Source of the DNA: Pluralibacter gergoviae ATCC 33028 = NBRC 105706
GTDB lineage: Bacteria; Pseudomonadota; Gammaproteobacteria; Enterobacterales; Enterobacteriaceae
Length of the DNA stretch: 64,000 bases
Reading direction: 5' to 3'
NCBI RefSeq assembly: GCF_001598855.1
Contig: NZ_BCZS01000007.1
Coordinates: forward strand, 1 to 64,000
A model generated the notes under the pieces. The model saw only the letters and a list, made by a program, of their open reading frames with translations. It did not search any database and was not told the DNA's origin. The first letter of the stretch is position 1. Each line of letters begins with the position of its first letter. The position numbers and the translations under genes are program-made. Shown here piece after piece: positions 17,127 to 26,633 of the stretch.

Positions 17127-17893
17127 TGCACTGTATTGATTTAAATAGCGACCTCGGCGAAAGCTACGGCCAGTGGCGCCTCGGCGACGATGCCGCCATC
17201 CTGCCGCTGGTCAGCAGCGCGAACGTCGCCTGCGGCTTTCACGCCGGTTCCCCGGATGTGATCCTCGCCACCCTGCGCGCCGCGGCCCGCGGCGGCGTCG
17301 CCGTGGGGGCCCACGTCGCCTACCCGGACCTGGTGGGCTTCGGCCGCCGCAATATGGATCTCAGCCGCGATGAGCTGTTCGCCGACGTTATCTACCAGAT
17401 CGGCGCCCTGCAGGGGCTGGCGGCGGCGGCGGGCACCCGCGTGCGCTACGTGAAGCCGCACGGGGCGCTGTACAACACCATCGCCGGTAACGAGCGCCAG
17501 GCGCGGGCGGTGATTGACGCGATTCTGGCCGTCGACGCCACGCTGCCGCTGGTCGGCCTCGCCGGATCGCGCGTGCTGACCCTTGCCGCAGAGGCGGGCC
17601 TGCGCACCGTCGCCGAAGCGTTCGCCGACCGCGCCTATCACCGCGACGGCAGCCTGGTCTCCCGCCGCGAGCCGGGCGCGGTGCTGCACGACCCGCAGCA
17701 GGTGGCCCGGCGCACGCTGCAGCTGCTGCAGGACGGCGGCGTCACCTCGATTGAGGGCGAATTCACCGCTATCGCGGCAGATTCCATCTGCGTTCACGGC
17801 GACAGCCCCGGCGCCATTGAGATGGCGCGCCAGACCCGCGCCCTGCTGGAAACCAGCGGCATCGCTATCCGTCCGTTCGTGGAGATGCCATGA
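17126..17893 (+). CDS. pxpA: 5-oxoprolinase subunit A (LamB/YcsF family)
   Basis: This 255-residue cytosolic protein has the family signatures [12 protein letters not shown] at the N-terminus, [11 protein letters not shown] and VKPHGALYN. PxpA acts with PxpB and PxpC in ATP-dependent opening of 5-oxoproline (pyroglutamate) to glutamate, a repair and salvage step. Length matches the family. The start overlaps the transporter stop (TGATG) and its end overlaps the DUF1445 start (ATGA), so the gene is embedded in an operon. Confidence 0.95.
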   Translation: MHCIDLNSDLGESYGQWRLGDDAAILPLVSSANVACGFHAGSPDVILATLRAAARGGVAVGAHVAYPDLVGFGRRNMDLSRDELFADVIYQIGALQGLAAAAGTRVRYVKPHGALYNTIAGNERQARAVIDAILAVDATLPLVGLAGSRVLTLAAEAGLRTVAEAFADRAYHRDGSLVSRREPGAVLHDPQQVARRTLQLLQDGGVTSIEGEFTAIAADSICVHGDSPGAIEMARQTRALLETSGIAIRPFVEMP

Positions 17894-18696
17894 GGCTGAT
17901 TAAAGCCAGCCGCCAGGCGATTGCTGCCGCCCGGGAGGCGCGGGCGGCGATCCGCGGCGGGTTCGACAGGCCGACCGCCGGGATGGCCCCGGGGATGACC
18001 CAGGCCAATATGATCTGCCTCCCCCGCGACTGGGCGTTTGATTTTCTGCTCTACGCCCAGCGCAATCCGCAGAGCTGTCCGGTACTCGACGTTATTGAAG
18101 CCGGTGATTACCGCACGCCGCTGGCGGAAGGGGCCGATCTGCGCAGCGATATTCCGCGCTACCGCGTCTGGGAGCAGGGCCGGCTGGTGGACGAAGTCAC
18201 CGACGCTACGGCGCTGTGGCGCCAGCATCCGGATCTGGTCACTTTCCTGATCGGCTGCAGCTTTACCTTTGAGACCCCGCTGCGCGAAGCCGGGATCGAG
18301 ATCCGCCACATCACCGACGGCTGCAATGTGCCGATGTACAAAACCAGCCGCCAGTGCCGCCCCGCCGGGCGACTTTCCGGCGAGCTGGTGGTCTCCATGC
18401 GCCCGATCCCCGCCGATCGCGTCAGCGACGCGGTGACCATCAGCGGCCGCTTTCCGGCGGTGCACGGCGCGCCGGTGCATATTGGCGAACCGCATCTGCT
18501 CGGCATTGCCGATCTTCAGCACCCCGACTTTGGCGATGCGGTGCGCATCGAGCCGGGCGAGATCCCGGTCTTCTGGGCCTGCGGCGTGACGCCCCAGGCG
18601 GCGGTGATGCGCTCCGGCGTTCCCTTCGCCATCAGCCACGCGCCGGGGCACATGTTTATTACCGATATACCAGATGCCGCCTGGCAGGGAGCATAA
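17890..18696 (+). CDS. DUF1445 (YcsI-like) putative hydro-lyase
   Basis: This 268-residue protein contains the DUF1445 features [17 protein letters not shown] near the N-terminus, [11 protein letters not shown] mid-protein, NVPMYKTS and the late WACGVTPQ and [11 protein letters not shown] stretches. The family (Bacillus YcsI; related to mammalian D-glutamate cyclase) is commonly found beside pxp genes. D-glutamate cyclase activity makes 5-oxo-D-proline from D-glutamate, so a role in handling D-glutamate or 5-oxo-D-proline fits the context, but it is inferred. It overlaps pxpA by four bases (ATGA) and is followed after one base by the GTG of pxpBC. Confidence 0.9.
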   Translation: MRLIKASRQAIAAAREARAAIRGGFDRPTAGMAPGMTQANMICLPRDWAFDFLLYAQRNPQSCPVLDVIEAGDYRTPLAEGADLRSDIPRYRVWEQGRLVDEVTDATALWRQHPDLVTFLIGCSFTFETPLREAGIEIRHITDGCNVPMYKTSRQCRPAGRLSGELVVSMRPIPADRVSDAVTISGRFPAVHGAPVHIGEPHLLGIADLQHPDFGDAVRIEPGEIPVFWACGVTPQAAVMRSGVPFAISHAPGHMFITDIPDAAWQGA

Positions 18697-18697
18697 C

Positions 18698-20266
18698 GTG
18701 CGTTTTTTGCCCGTCAACAGCGACAGTTTTCTGATTGAACTGGCGAGTCTCGACGAGACGCTGGCCCTCTTTGACACTCTGCGGCAGGCCGCCCTGCCCG
18801 GCGTCGACGAGCTGGTGCCTGCCGCGCGCACCGTGCTGGTTCACTTCTCGCCCTGGCTGACCTCGGCCCGCGCCCTTATCGCCGCGATTGCCGCCCTGCC
18901 GGTGGCGGCAGGCACCGGGCGCAGCGTGCCGCAGATAAGCGTCGCGGTGCGCTACGACGGCGAGGATCTGCCCGCGCTTGCCGAGCGGCTCGGCGTCAGC
19001 GCGGCTGAACTTATTGAGGCGCACCAGTCCCTGCGCTGGAAAGTGGCCTTTACCGGCTTTGCGCCGGGCTTTGCCTATATGGTCAGCCCCGGCTGGGACT
19101 ATGAGGTGCCGCGCAGGACGACGCCGCGTACCCGCATCCCCGCAGGCTCGCTGGGGCTGGCGGGCGAGTTCAGCGGCATCTATCCGCAGGCCAGCCCCGG
19201 CGGCTGGCAGCTGATCGGCACCACCGATACGCCGATGTGGGATATCGCCCGCCGCCCGCCGGCGCTGCTGCAGCCGGGCGCGGAGGTGCGCTTCGTGGCC
19301 GACGGCGGCGGGAAGATCGTCTCCCTGCCCCCGGCCGCAGCGCCGACGCCGGTAGCCGACGCGGCGCTGACGATCGTCGCCCCGGGCCTGCTGACAATCT
19401 GGCAGGACGGCGGGCGCCGGGGGCAGGCCAATATGGGCGTCGCCGAATCCGGAGCGATGGACAAAACCGCCTGGCGGGACGCCAACCGGCTGGTGGGCAA
19501 CGCCGCGCAGACGCCCGCGCTGGAGATAGCCTTCGGCGGCTTTGCGGCCAGGGCCGAACGGGACCTGGTGCTGGCGGTCACCGGCGCCGACTGCGCGCTG
19601 ACGCTTAACGCCGCGCACCCGCTGCCGATGCATCACCCCTTCGCCGTGCGGGCCGGAGACGTGCTGCGCCTCGGTCCCGCCCGGCGCGGCGTGCGCAGCT
19701 ATCTGGCCATTCGCGGCGTCAGCGCGCCTGCCCCGGTGCTGGCCAGCGCGGCCTTCGATACCCTCGCGCAGGTAGGGCCTGCGCCGCTGCGCGCCGGGGA
19801 CCGGATCGGTCTGGATCCTCAGGCGAGGACCGGCAGTGTGGCGCTGTCGGCCACGCGCTGCGCGCTGCCCGCGCCCGGCGAGACCGTTACCCTGGACATC
19901 ATTGCCGGGCCGCGCACCGACTGGTTTGACGACGGCGCGCAGCGCCTGCTGACGACGCAAGTCTGGCAGGTGACCGCCCAGTCCAATCGCATCGGCCTGC
20001 GCCTTGCGGGCGAGCGGGCGCTGACCCGCAGCCGACAGCAGGAGCTGCCCAGCGAAGGCACCTGCGCCGGCGCTATCCAGGTGCCGGCCAGCGGCCAGCC
20101 GGTGCTGTTTCTCAACGATCATCCGCTGACCGGCGGCTATCCGGTCATCGCCGCCGTGGCGCCGCACCACCTCGACCTCGCCGGACAGATCCCGCCAGGA
20201 TGCGGTATTCGCTTTAATCCGATCTCCCCTTTTATCGACCTGCAGGAGCACCGTAACGATGACTGA
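18698..20266 (+). CDS. pxpBC: 5-oxoprolinase subunits B and C fused (KipI-KipA fusion)
   Basis: This protein of about 522 residues fuses two parts. The N-terminal half (about 1-215) is KipI/PxpB-like ([34 protein letters not shown]). The C-terminal half (about 225-520) is KipA/PxpC-like ([24 protein letters not shown]). In E. coli these are two genes; together they supply the ATP-dependent part of 5-oxoprolinase. The same two domains also form the carboxyltransferase of urea carboxylase and allophanate-type enzymes. The frame opens upstream, but GTG 18698, one base after the previous stop and behind GGCAGGGAG, gives the normal KipI start [10 protein letters not shown]. It overlaps the next gene by 8 bases. 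Confidence 0.93.
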   Translation: MRFLPVNSDSFLIELASLDETLALFDTLRQAALPGVDELVPAARTVLVHFSPWLTSARALIAAIAALPVAAGTGRSVPQISVAVRYDGEDLPALAERLGVSAAELIEAHQSLRWKVAFTGFAPGFAYMVSPGWDYEVPRRTTPRTRIPAGSLGLAGEFSGIYPQASPGGWQLIGTTDTPMWDIARRPPALLQPGAEVRFVADGGGKIVSLPPAAAPTPVADAALTIVAPGLLTIWQDGGRRGQANMGVAESGAMDKTAWRDANRLVGNAAQTPALEIAFGGFAARAERDLVLAVTGADCALTLNAAHPLPMHHPFAVRAGDVLRLGPARRGVRSYLAIRGVSAPAPVLASAAFDTLAQVGPAPLRAGDRIGLDPQARTGSVALSATRCALPAPGETVTLDIIAGPRTDWFDDGAQRLLTTQVWQVTAQSNRIGLRLAGERALTRSRQQELPSEGTCAGAIQVPASGQPVLFLNDHPLTGGYPVIAAVAPHHLDLAGQIPPGCGIRFNPISPFIDLQEHRNDD

Positions 20267-21992
20267 TTTAGCCCAGCCCCGCCATAAAGTGCTGATCGCC
20301 AACCGGGGCGAAATTGCCGTGCGCGTTATTCGCGCCTGCCGCGATGCCGGGATGGCGTCGGTGGCGGTGTACGCCGATCCCGACGCCGACGCCCTGCACG
20401 TCGCGATGGCGGATCAGGCCTTCGCCCTGCCGGGCGTGGCGCCGAAAGAGACCTACCTCAATATTGCGGCGCTGCTCGACGTTGCCCGCCGCAGCGGCGC
20501 CACGATGGTGCATCCCGGCTACGGCTTCCTCTCCGAGCGGGCCGACTTTGCCCGCGCGGTGCAGGAGGCGGGGCTTATCTGGATCGGCCCGCCGCCGGAG
20601 AGCATCGCCCGGCTTGGCGACAAAGTGCAGGCGCGCAGGATCGCCCTGAAGGTGGGCGCGCCGCTGGTGAAGGGCACCGCCGATCCGGTAGAGAGCGCGC
20701 GGGAGGTGGTGGATTTTGCCCGCGAGCACGGCCTACCGGTCGCCATCAAGGCGGCATTCGGCGGCGGCGGGCGCGGCCTCAAGGTGGCCTGGACGCTGGA
20801 GGAGATCCCCGAGCTGTTTGCCTCCGCCGTCAGCGAAGCGCAGACCGCCTTCGGGCGCGGAGAGTGCTACGTCGAGCAGTACCTGGACCAGCCGCGCCAC
20901 ATTGAGGCGCAGATTATGGCCGACGGGCACGGCTGCGTGGTGGCCGTCGGCACCCGCGACTGCTCACTGCAGCGGCGCAACCAGAAGCTGGTGGAGGAGG
21001 CCCCGGCGCCGTTTATCAGCGACGCCCAGCGCGAGGCCATTCACCGCTCGGCGGTCGCCATCTGCCGCGAAGCGGGCTACGTCGGTGCCGGCACGGTGGA
21101 GTTTCTGCTGAGCCGCGACGGCACCCTCTCGTTCCTCGAAGTGAATACCCGCCTGCAGGTGGAGCATCCGGTGACGGAAGAGACGGCGGGCGTCGATCTG
21201 GTGCTCGAACAGCTGCGGGTAGCCCAGGGGCTGCCGCTGTCGATAAGAGAGACGCCCGCGCCGCGCGGCCACGCGCTGGAGTTTCGCATTAATGCCGAAG
21301 ATGCCGGGCGCGGCTTCCTGCCGACGCCGGGCGCGGTGACGCGCTTCGCTCCTCCTTCCGGGCCGGGCGTGCGGGTAGACAGCGGCGTGGAGAGCGGCGG
21401 CAGCGTGCCGGGCAGCTACGACTCGCTGATGGCGAAGCTTATCGTCACCGGCGCGACCCGCGAGCAGGCCATTGCCCGGGCGCGGCGCGCGCTGGCCGAA
21501 TTTCAGATTGAGGGCGTGGCCTCGGTGCTGCCGTTTCACCGGGCGGTGATCGACGAGCCGGACTTCACCGACACGTTTGCCGTCCATACCCGCTGGATAG
21601 AGACGGCGTTCAGCGAGCGGGTACAGATCGCCCCGCGCCCGCTGCCGGTGCAGGACGCGCCGCTGACCCGCACCTGGATCGAGCTGGACGGCCGGCGGGT
21701 GGCGCTGGGCATTCCCGCCGGGCTGCTGGCCGCGCCGCAGGGGGCGTCTCCAGCTCCGGCGGCACCGGCCGCTGCGGCGGACGAGGGGGATGTGGCGGCG
21801 CCGATCTCCGGCGTGCTGCACCGCTGGCTGGCGGAGGACGGCGCCGCCGTCGCCGCGGGCGAGCCGGTGGCGGTGATGGAGGCGATGAAGATGGAGGTTC
21901 AGGTACTGGCGGGCCGCAGCGGCGTACTGCGCCGCGCGGTGTCCGCCGGAGAGCAGGCCAGCGCGGGCGCGACGCTTGGGAACATTCGCTAA
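20259..21992 (+). CDS. Biotin carboxylase with C-terminal biotinyl carrier domain (acetyl-CoA carboxylase-type)
   Basis: This 577-residue protein has an N-terminal biotin-carboxylase domain ([27 protein letters not shown]; Gly-rich ATP-grasp loop [24 protein letters not shown]) to about residue 450, a Pro/Ala linker, and a BCCP domain with the biotinylation site EAMKM (Lys 544). It is a self-contained biotin carboxylation arm. Overlap with pxpBC implies that the two proteins work together, as in urea carboxylase, where biotin carboxylase, KipA/KipI-type transferase and BCCP are one chain. It is distinct from housekeeping AccC, which lacks BCCP. The substrate is not shown by sequence. Confidence 0.93.
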   Translation: MTDLAQPRHKVLIANRGEIAVRVIRACRDAGMASVAVYADPDADALHVAMADQAFALPGVAPKETYLNIAALLDVARRSGATMVHPGYGFLSERADFARAVQEAGLIWIGPPPESIARLGDKVQARRIALKVGAPLVKGTADPVESAREVVDFAREHGLPVAIKAAFGGGGRGLKVAWTLEEIPELFASAVSEAQTAFGRGECYVEQYLDQPRHIEAQIMADGHGCVVAVGTRDCSLQRRNQKLVEEAPAPFISDAQREAIHRSAVAICREAGYVGAGTVEFLLSRDGTLSFLEVNTRLQVEHPVTEETAGVDLVLEQLRVAQGLPLSIRETPAPRGHALEFRINAEDAGRGFLPTPGAVTRFAPPSGPGVRVDSGVESGGSVPGSYDSLMAKLIVTGATREQAIARARRALAEFQIEGVASVLPFHRAVIDEPDFTDTFAVHTRWIETAFSERVQIAPRPLPVQDAPLTRTWIELDGRRVALGIPAGLLAAPQGASPAPAAPAAAADEGDVAAPISGVLHRWLAEDGAAVAAGEPVAVMEAMKMEVQVLAGRSGVLRRAVSAGEQASAGATLGNIR

Positions 21993-22621
21993 CGCCGGGT
22001 CAGGCGATACACCGGCACCAGCCGCGTGGTGCCGGTCAGGCTGTCGGAGACCTCCGTCTCGGCGGTCATGATGCCCATTCCGCTCTTTCTGAGCCGCAGC
22101 ACGTCGGCGGCGATGCGCTGAATGCCGAACCAGAATAACCCGTCCAGCGCGGTCACCGACAGCCCGGCCTCCAGCGCCTTTTTCAGCCGCTCGCGCGGGG
22201 CTTTGGTCTCTTTGGCTATCTGCTGGAAGGGCGCGGCGTCGCTGCCGCCGGGCGCGACCCGGCGGATGCGGGTGGAGAGGCGGTAGTGAAAAGCGTCGGG
22301 AATATCGCCAAGCCCGGTTTTCAGGCTGTAGACGCAGCCGAAGCGCTTATCGTTAAACACCGCGCTTTTCTGGCTGATGGCAAGCGTTTCGCGCATCCCG
22401 GCAACCAGCTGCGGGGCGCGGATCAGCAGCAGCCGGAAGGGAAGTTCAAAGCTTGTGACGTAATCGACATTGAGCAGCGCAATGCGCAGGCGCTCTTCGC
22501 TGCCCGCCCGGCTCTGCTGACATTCGGTGATAACTTCGGCCCACTGGCGGGTCAGGCGCGGATCTTCATTGAGCGCCGTGAACTGGTATTTTTCTATCTG
22601 GTAATCAATACGCTCTGCCAT
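21989..22621 (-). CDS. Conserved hypothetical protein, 210 residues
   Basis: I do not recognise this family. The protein is soluble, mixed Lys/Arg/Glu, with no signal peptide or membrane segment. A central [20 protein letters not shown] stretch could form a helix-turn-helix-like pair. A strong GGAAAGGGA site precedes the ATG, and codon use matches the GC-rich neighbours, so it is a real gene. It is convergent with the biotin carboxylase gene, the two stops overlapping by four bases, and lies head to tail after the SMR transporter gene on the same strand (27 bases apart), perhaps as an operon. Confidence 0.75.
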   Translation of the reverse strand: MAERIDYQIEKYQFTALNEDPRLTRQWAEVITECQQSRAGSEERLRIALLNVDYVTSFELPFRLLLIRAPQLVAGMRETLAISQKSAVFNDKRFGCVYSLKTGLGDIPDAFHYRLSTRIRRVAPGGSDAAPFQQIAKETKAPRERLKKALEAGLSVTALDGLFWFGIQRIAADVLRLRKSGMGIMTAETEVSDSLTGTTRLVPVYRLTRR

Positions 22622-22647
22622 CGCTATTCCCTTTCCGCAGATTAACG

Positions 22648-22983
22648 CTAGTGGGTCACCGTTTTAGAAAAGAGCTGAATGACTACCACGCCGGCAATAA
22701 TCAGCGTAATGCCCGCCACGGCCGGCAGATCGAGACGCTGATTGAAGAGCAGCCACGACAGCAGGGAGACCAGGCATATGCCCACGCCCGCCCAGATAGC
22801 ATAGGCAACGCCTAAGTTCATTACTTTCACGACCTGAGAGAGGCCGTAAAAAGAGATGATATAGCCCGTAACCACCGCCAGCGAAGGCAGCAGGCGGGTA
22901 AAGCCCATTGAAGCTTTAATCATCGAGGTTGCCAGCGTTTCCGCGACGATAGAAACCAGCAAAATAAGCCAGGTTTTCTGCAT
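22648..22983 (-). CDS. Small multidrug resistance (SMR) family transporter
   Basis: This 111-residue protein has four transmembrane helices. Glu15 (SIVAETLATS) matches the essential Glu14 of EmrE, and YAIWAGVG matches the conserved TM3 motif with its Trp. Members are dimeric proton antiporters for cationic compounds or, in the Gdx/SugE branch, guanidinium. The branch is not certain here. The frame is open for 22 more codons upstream, but ATG 22983 follows AGGGA and gives the standard SMR N-terminus. It is upstream of the hypothetical 210-residue gene on the same strand. Confidence 0.9.
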   Translation of the reverse strand: MQKTWLILLVSIVAETLATSMIKASMGFTRLLPSLAVVTGYIISFYGLSQVVKVMNLGVAYAIWAGVGICLVSLLSWLLFNQRLDLPAVAGITLIIAGVVVIQLFSKTVTH

Positions 22984-23082
22984 GGAGATATCCCTGTTCA
23001 GCACGGCGATTTGTGGAAGAATAATCGGCAATAACAGGAGTGTAAACAAGTGTATGGAGCAGCGTCGGCGGCGGGTAATAAT

Positions 23083-23113
23083 CTGCCGCCGGGAGTGCCC
23101 GTCCCGGCGGCAG
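23083..23113 (-). terminator. Hairpin after gss
   Basis: A perfect 12-bp stem (CTGCCGCCGGGA / TCCCGGCGGCAG) with a 7-base loop lies five bases past the gss stop. It is followed on the minus strand by ATTATTA rather than a pure T run. It is the likely end of the gss transcript. Confidence 0.65.
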
Positions 23114-23118
23114 CGCTA

Positions 23119-24978
23119 CTAGCGTTTTTCGACAATCAGCGGCTCGATGTCGCTCTCTTTTTTGACCACCAGCGTTTCATCGCCGCGCAGACAGCTGCCG
23201 GCGTAGCTGCCGCCGACGGTGAAGGTGCAGACCTGGATATACTTGCCGTCCACTTTCGGCAGGCACCACAGCTGCTGGTAGATGTTTTTGCGATCGACAA
23301 ACTGGCCGCTGCTCTGGTCCAGCAGCCCGGCATCGTGGCTGATAAGGTCGATATTGCTGCCGCAGCGCCCGGAGATGGGCTTCACCGCGTAGCCGGTTTT
23401 CGCCAGCTCGTCGTTGACCGCGAAGTCGGTATCCAGCAGGTAGTGATGATGCGGGAACAGCTGCCACAGCACCGGCAGAATCGCCTTGTTGCCGGGCACC
23501 ACGGTCCACAGCGGCTCAAAGACCATCACTTCCGGGCGCAGCAGGACGTCGATCAGCCGCACCTGGTTGTCCGGATGGCCGGTGCGGATCGGCACCGCCG
23601 CGTATTCGGTTTCGCTCACCTCGCGCACCTGCTCGATGGCCGTCTCCCAGGCCCAGGTTTTCCATACGCAGTTGACCAGCCGGCCGTCGCCGTCGATAAG
23701 CTGCCCGGCGGGATCCCAGCCCAGCTCGTCCAGCCCGCAGAGGATCTTGCTGTCAAAGCCGGCCCGGGTCAGCGCTTCCTGCATAAACAGGGCGTGGTAG
23801 CTCTCCTCCAGATCTTTATCCTGCATGATGTGGACGAACGGGCGGGCGGAGCTGTGCTGCCACGCGGCGGTGAGCTGGCTCAGCAGATCTTCCGCCGGGT
23901 TGTAGCCGCTGCCCGTATAGCCGGTCTGCGCCCAGCGCTCGAGGATCAGGCCGCCCTCGGTGTGGCAGGAGGCGGAGTCAGCGTTGTACTCGTACACCTT
24001 CAGTCCGCGCTCGTCCATGCAGAAGTCCATTCGCCCGGTGATCATGTCGTGGCGGCGGCGCTGCCACGACAGGCGCAGGCGCGGCCAGAGGATCTTCGGA
24101 ATGTCGAACAGCGCCAGCAGGCTGTCGTCCTTCATCACCTTGTCGGTAGCGTGGAGGTACATCAGATGAACTTCATTGGTAGCCTTGATCAGCTCCTGCT
24201 CGGCGGACTCGCTGATGGTGTAGTAGTGGAGCGGATCGTGGTTGATGAAGTGGCCGTTGGCCTTCACGTAGGCGGCCTGCAGCGGGTCCCGTTCGTCGAG
24301 CCATTTGCCGCTGAACTGCCCCTTATCCTCAAGCCGCGCGCCGTTAATTTTCAGCGTCCCGCTCGCCACTTCCGGCTGCGGCAGGCCGCCGCGCGCGTCG
24401 TCGGTCTGGATCATCCAGCCGAGGATCTCGGTGTCGTCGAAGGTGTCATGCAGCGTGTAGCGGCCGTCCTGTACCGTCAGGGTCAGCTCGCGGGTCCACT
24501 GCTGGCCCTGGGGCAGCGGCTGGTGAATGACGTTCTGTTCGGCGATGCGCACCTTGTCGCCCACCAGCTGGGTGATGACCGCCACGTGCCCGGTCTCGTG
24601 AAACTCGCCGCCCTTCTGCCAGATCAGCAGCGATCCGGCCTCCGGCGCCCGGCGGGAGCCGTTGGCAAAGGCCTGCAGCGGCAGCAGGTTGTCGTTCACC
24701 ACCTGGCGCAGAAAGCGCAGGGAGAAGATCTCATAGGCCATGCCGACGTCGGTAAACACAAAGCCGTAGGTGAGGAACAGAAAGCGGCGGGCGAACTCCA
24801 CGCACTGCCACTTGTGGCCCATGTATTCGTTGTCGATGTAGCTACGAAAGGCGGGATCGTCGCGGGAGGGCCGCGGAACGAGGCTGCTGTAGTTCGAAGA
24901 GTAAATGGCAACGCCGCCTGGGGCATATCCTAATAATGTGCCAAACGGCGCATCGCTACTGGACTTTCCTGTACTCAT
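23119..24978 (-). CDS. gss: Bifunctional glutathionylspermidine amidase/synthetase
   Basis: The protein has 619 residues, the size of E. coli Gss. The N-terminal CHAP amidase has the catalytic Cys59 in GHKWQCVEFARR and a His in HETGHVAVITQ. The C-terminal ATP-grasp synthetase (about 205-619) contains MDFCMDERGLKVYEYNADSA and FTVGGSYAG. It joins spermidine to glutathione at ATP cost and hydrolyses the product, linking polyamine and thiol pools. It is divergent from the DsbA-like gene (154-base gap). Its synthetase domain is related to YgiC, also in this window. Confidence 0.97.
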   Translation of the reverse strand: MSTGKSSSDAPFGTLLGYAPGGVAIYSSNYSSLVPRPSRDDPAFRSYIDNEYMGHKWQCVEFARRFLFLTYGFVFTDVGMAYEIFSLRFLRQVVNDNLLPLQAFANGSRRAPEAGSLLIWQKGGEFHETGHVAVITQLVGDKVRIAEQNVIHQPLPQGQQWTRELTLTVQDGRYTLHDTFDDTEILGWMIQTDDARGGLPQPEVASGTLKINGARLEDKGQFSGKWLDERDPLQAAYVKANGHFINHDPLHYYTISESAEQELIKATNEVHLMYLHATDKVMKDDSLLALFDIPKILWPRLRLSWQRRRHDMITGRMDFCMDERGLKVYEYNADSASCHTEGGLILERWAQTGYTGSGYNPAEDLLSQLTAAWQHSSARPFVHIMQDKDLEESYHALFMQEALTRAGFDSKILCGLDELGWDPAGQLIDGDGRLVNCVWKTWAWETAIEQVREVSETEYAAVPIRTGHPDNQVRLIDVLLRPEVMVFEPLWTVVPGNKAILPVLWQLFPHHHYLLDTDFAVNDELAKTGYAVKPISGRCGSNIDLISHDAGLLDQSSGQFVDRKNIYQQLWCLPKVDGKYIQVCTFTVGGSYAGSCLRGDETLVVKKESDIEPLIVEKR

Positions 24979-25132
24979 TGTTCCAACCTAAGTCATTAAC
25001 TAAAAAAAGGCAGGCGGCGAGTGGCACCGGGTCATTGTCGTCTGCGGAGTGTTGCTACTGTGACAGAAGTGGCTTAATCATACACTCGAACAAAAATATT
25101 ATCGCCGGACAACATGCTAATCAGGAGTCGCT

Positions 25133-25675
25133 ATGCAGGCACAGCCGCTGGAGTGGGGCCACGGCCCGAATACCTTTGAAGTCTTTCTGGAACCCACCTG
25201 CCCGTTTTCGGTCAAGGCGTTCAACAAGCTTGACGCCCTGCTGGACACGCTCGGCGAGGAGAACGTAACGGTAAAAATCCGTCTGCAGTCGCAGCCCTGG
25301 CACCTGTTCTCCGGGGTGATTGTGCGCTGCATTCTCGCCGCGTCAACGCTGCCGGAGGGCAAGGCCGCCGCCAAGCGGGTGATGCAGGCGGTGGCGGACC
25401 ACCGGGAGGAGTTTGAGTTTACCGACCACTGCGCCGGGCCCAATATGCAGGCGACGCCGGAGCAGATTATTGACCGCCTGGAGCGCTACAGCGGCGTGCG
25501 CGTGCGCGAGGCCTTTGCGGTGCCTGAACTGCAGACGGCGATCAAGTGGCACTGTAAATACGCCCGGCAGAACGGTATCCACGTCTCGCCGACCTTTATG
25601 GTCAACGGCCTGGTGCAGGCCGATCTCGGCAGCGGCGATGATATCAGCGCCTGGGCAGAAAGGATTATGGCCTGA
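25133..25675 (+). CDS. DsbA-like thioredoxin-fold protein, cytoplasmic
   Basis: This 180-residue protein has a thioredoxin-like start (FEVFLEPTCPFSVKAFNKL) with a CPFS active-site-like motif in place of CXXC, a helical insert, and a late SPTFMVNG stretch that supplies the cis-proline of the fold. There is no signal peptide, so it should act in the cytoplasm. One resolving Cys is missing from the motif, which points to a glutathione-dependent or isomerase-like reaction rather than disulfide formation. It sits between gss and yghU, both glutathione enzymes, 86 bases before yghU on the same strand, so a thiol-related job is a fair inference. Confidence 0.8.
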   Translation: MQAQPLEWGHGPNTFEVFLEPTCPFSVKAFNKLDALLDTLGEENVTVKIRLQSQPWHLFSGVIVRCILAASTLPEGKAAAKRVMQAVADHREEFEFTDHCAGPNMQATPEQIIDRLERYSGVRVREAFAVPELQTAIKWHCKYARQNGIHVSPTFMVNGLVQADLGSGDDISAWAERIMA

Positions 25676-25761
25676 GCGATAAAGGCGCAAAGGGTTAAGG
25701 CCCGGCGCGCCCCACTGCTACACTCGCTTAATTGATCCACAACCACAAGGCAGGTTCTACG

Positions 25762-26628
25762 ATGTCTGACAACAGCTACCAACCGCCCAAAGTCTGGGAA
25801 TGGAAACAAAGCAGCGGCGGCGCGTTCGCCAGTATCAACCGCCCCGTCTCCGGCGCCACCCACGAAAAAGCGCTGCCGGTCGGCAACCATCCGCTGCAGC
25901 TCTACTCCCTGGGCACGCCCAACGGTCAGAAGGTCACTATTTTGCTGGAGGAGCTGCTGGCGCTGGGCGTCACCGGCGCCGAGTACGATGCCTGGATGAT
26001 CCGCATCGGCGAAGGCGATCAGTTCTCCAGCGGCTTTGTTGAGGTGAACCCCAACTCTAAGATCCCCGCGCTCAGCGATCGCTCCGTCACGCCGCCGCTG
26101 CGGGTCTTCGAGTCCGGCAATATTCTGCTCTACTTAGCCGAGAAGTTTGGCCACTTCCTGCCCAAAGATCTGGCCGGGCGCACCGAGACGCTGAACTGGC
26201 TGTTCTGGCTGCAGGGCTCGGCGCCCTACCTCGGCGGCGGCTTCGGCCACTTCTACAACTACGCGCCGGTAAAAATCGAGTACGCCATCGACCGCTTCAC
26301 TATGGAGGCGAAGCGCCAGCTCGACGTGCTGGATAAACAGCTGGCGCGGGGCCGCTATATCGCCGGCGAAGAGTACACTATCGCCGATATCGCCATCTGG
26401 CCGTGGTACGGCAATCTGGTGCTCGGCGGCGCCTACAACGCGGCGGAGTTCCTCGACGCGCAGAGCTATAAGAACGTGCTGCGCTGGGCGCAGGACGTGG
26501 GCAGCCGCCCGGCGGTGAAGCGCGGGCGCATTGTCAACCGCGCCCAGGGGCCGCTCAGCGAACAGCTGCACGAGCGCCACAACGCCGGCGATTTTGATAC
26601 CAACACGGAAGACAAGCGCCAGGGCTAA
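25762..26628 (+). CDS. yghU: Glutathione S-transferase-like disulfide-bond reductase
   Basis: This 288-residue protein begins MSDNSYQPPKVWEW. It has a thioredoxin-like N-terminal domain (QLYSLGTPNGQKVTILLEEL, then NPNSKIPAL) and a helical GST C-terminal domain with TIADIAIWPW. E. coli YghU binds two glutathiones and reduces disulfides. The frame opens 10 codons earlier, but ATG 25762 behind AAGGCAGG matches the family start. It follows the DsbA-like gene on the same strand and is convergent with a chemoreceptor gene. Confidence 0.95.
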   Translation: MSDNSYQPPKVWEWKQSSGGAFASINRPVSGATHEKALPVGNHPLQLYSLGTPNGQKVTILLEELLALGVTGAEYDAWMIRIGEGDQFSSGFVEVNPNSKIPALSDRSVTPPLRVFESGNILLYLAEKFGHFLPKDLAGRTETLNWLFWLQGSAPYLGGGFGHFYNYAPVKIEYAIDRFTMEAKRQLDVLDKQLARGRYIAGEEYTIADIAIWPWYGNLVLGGAYNAAEFLDAQSYKNVLRWAQDVGSRPAVKRGRIVNRAQGPLSEQLHERHNAGDFDTNTEDKRQG

Positions 26629-26633
26629 CGCCG

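Noticed and set aside
23050-24933. 627-codon plus-strand frame over gss
   Set aside because: The minus frame is full-length Gss with Cys59 and ATP-grasp motifs; the plus frame is a shadow of high-GC codon use.
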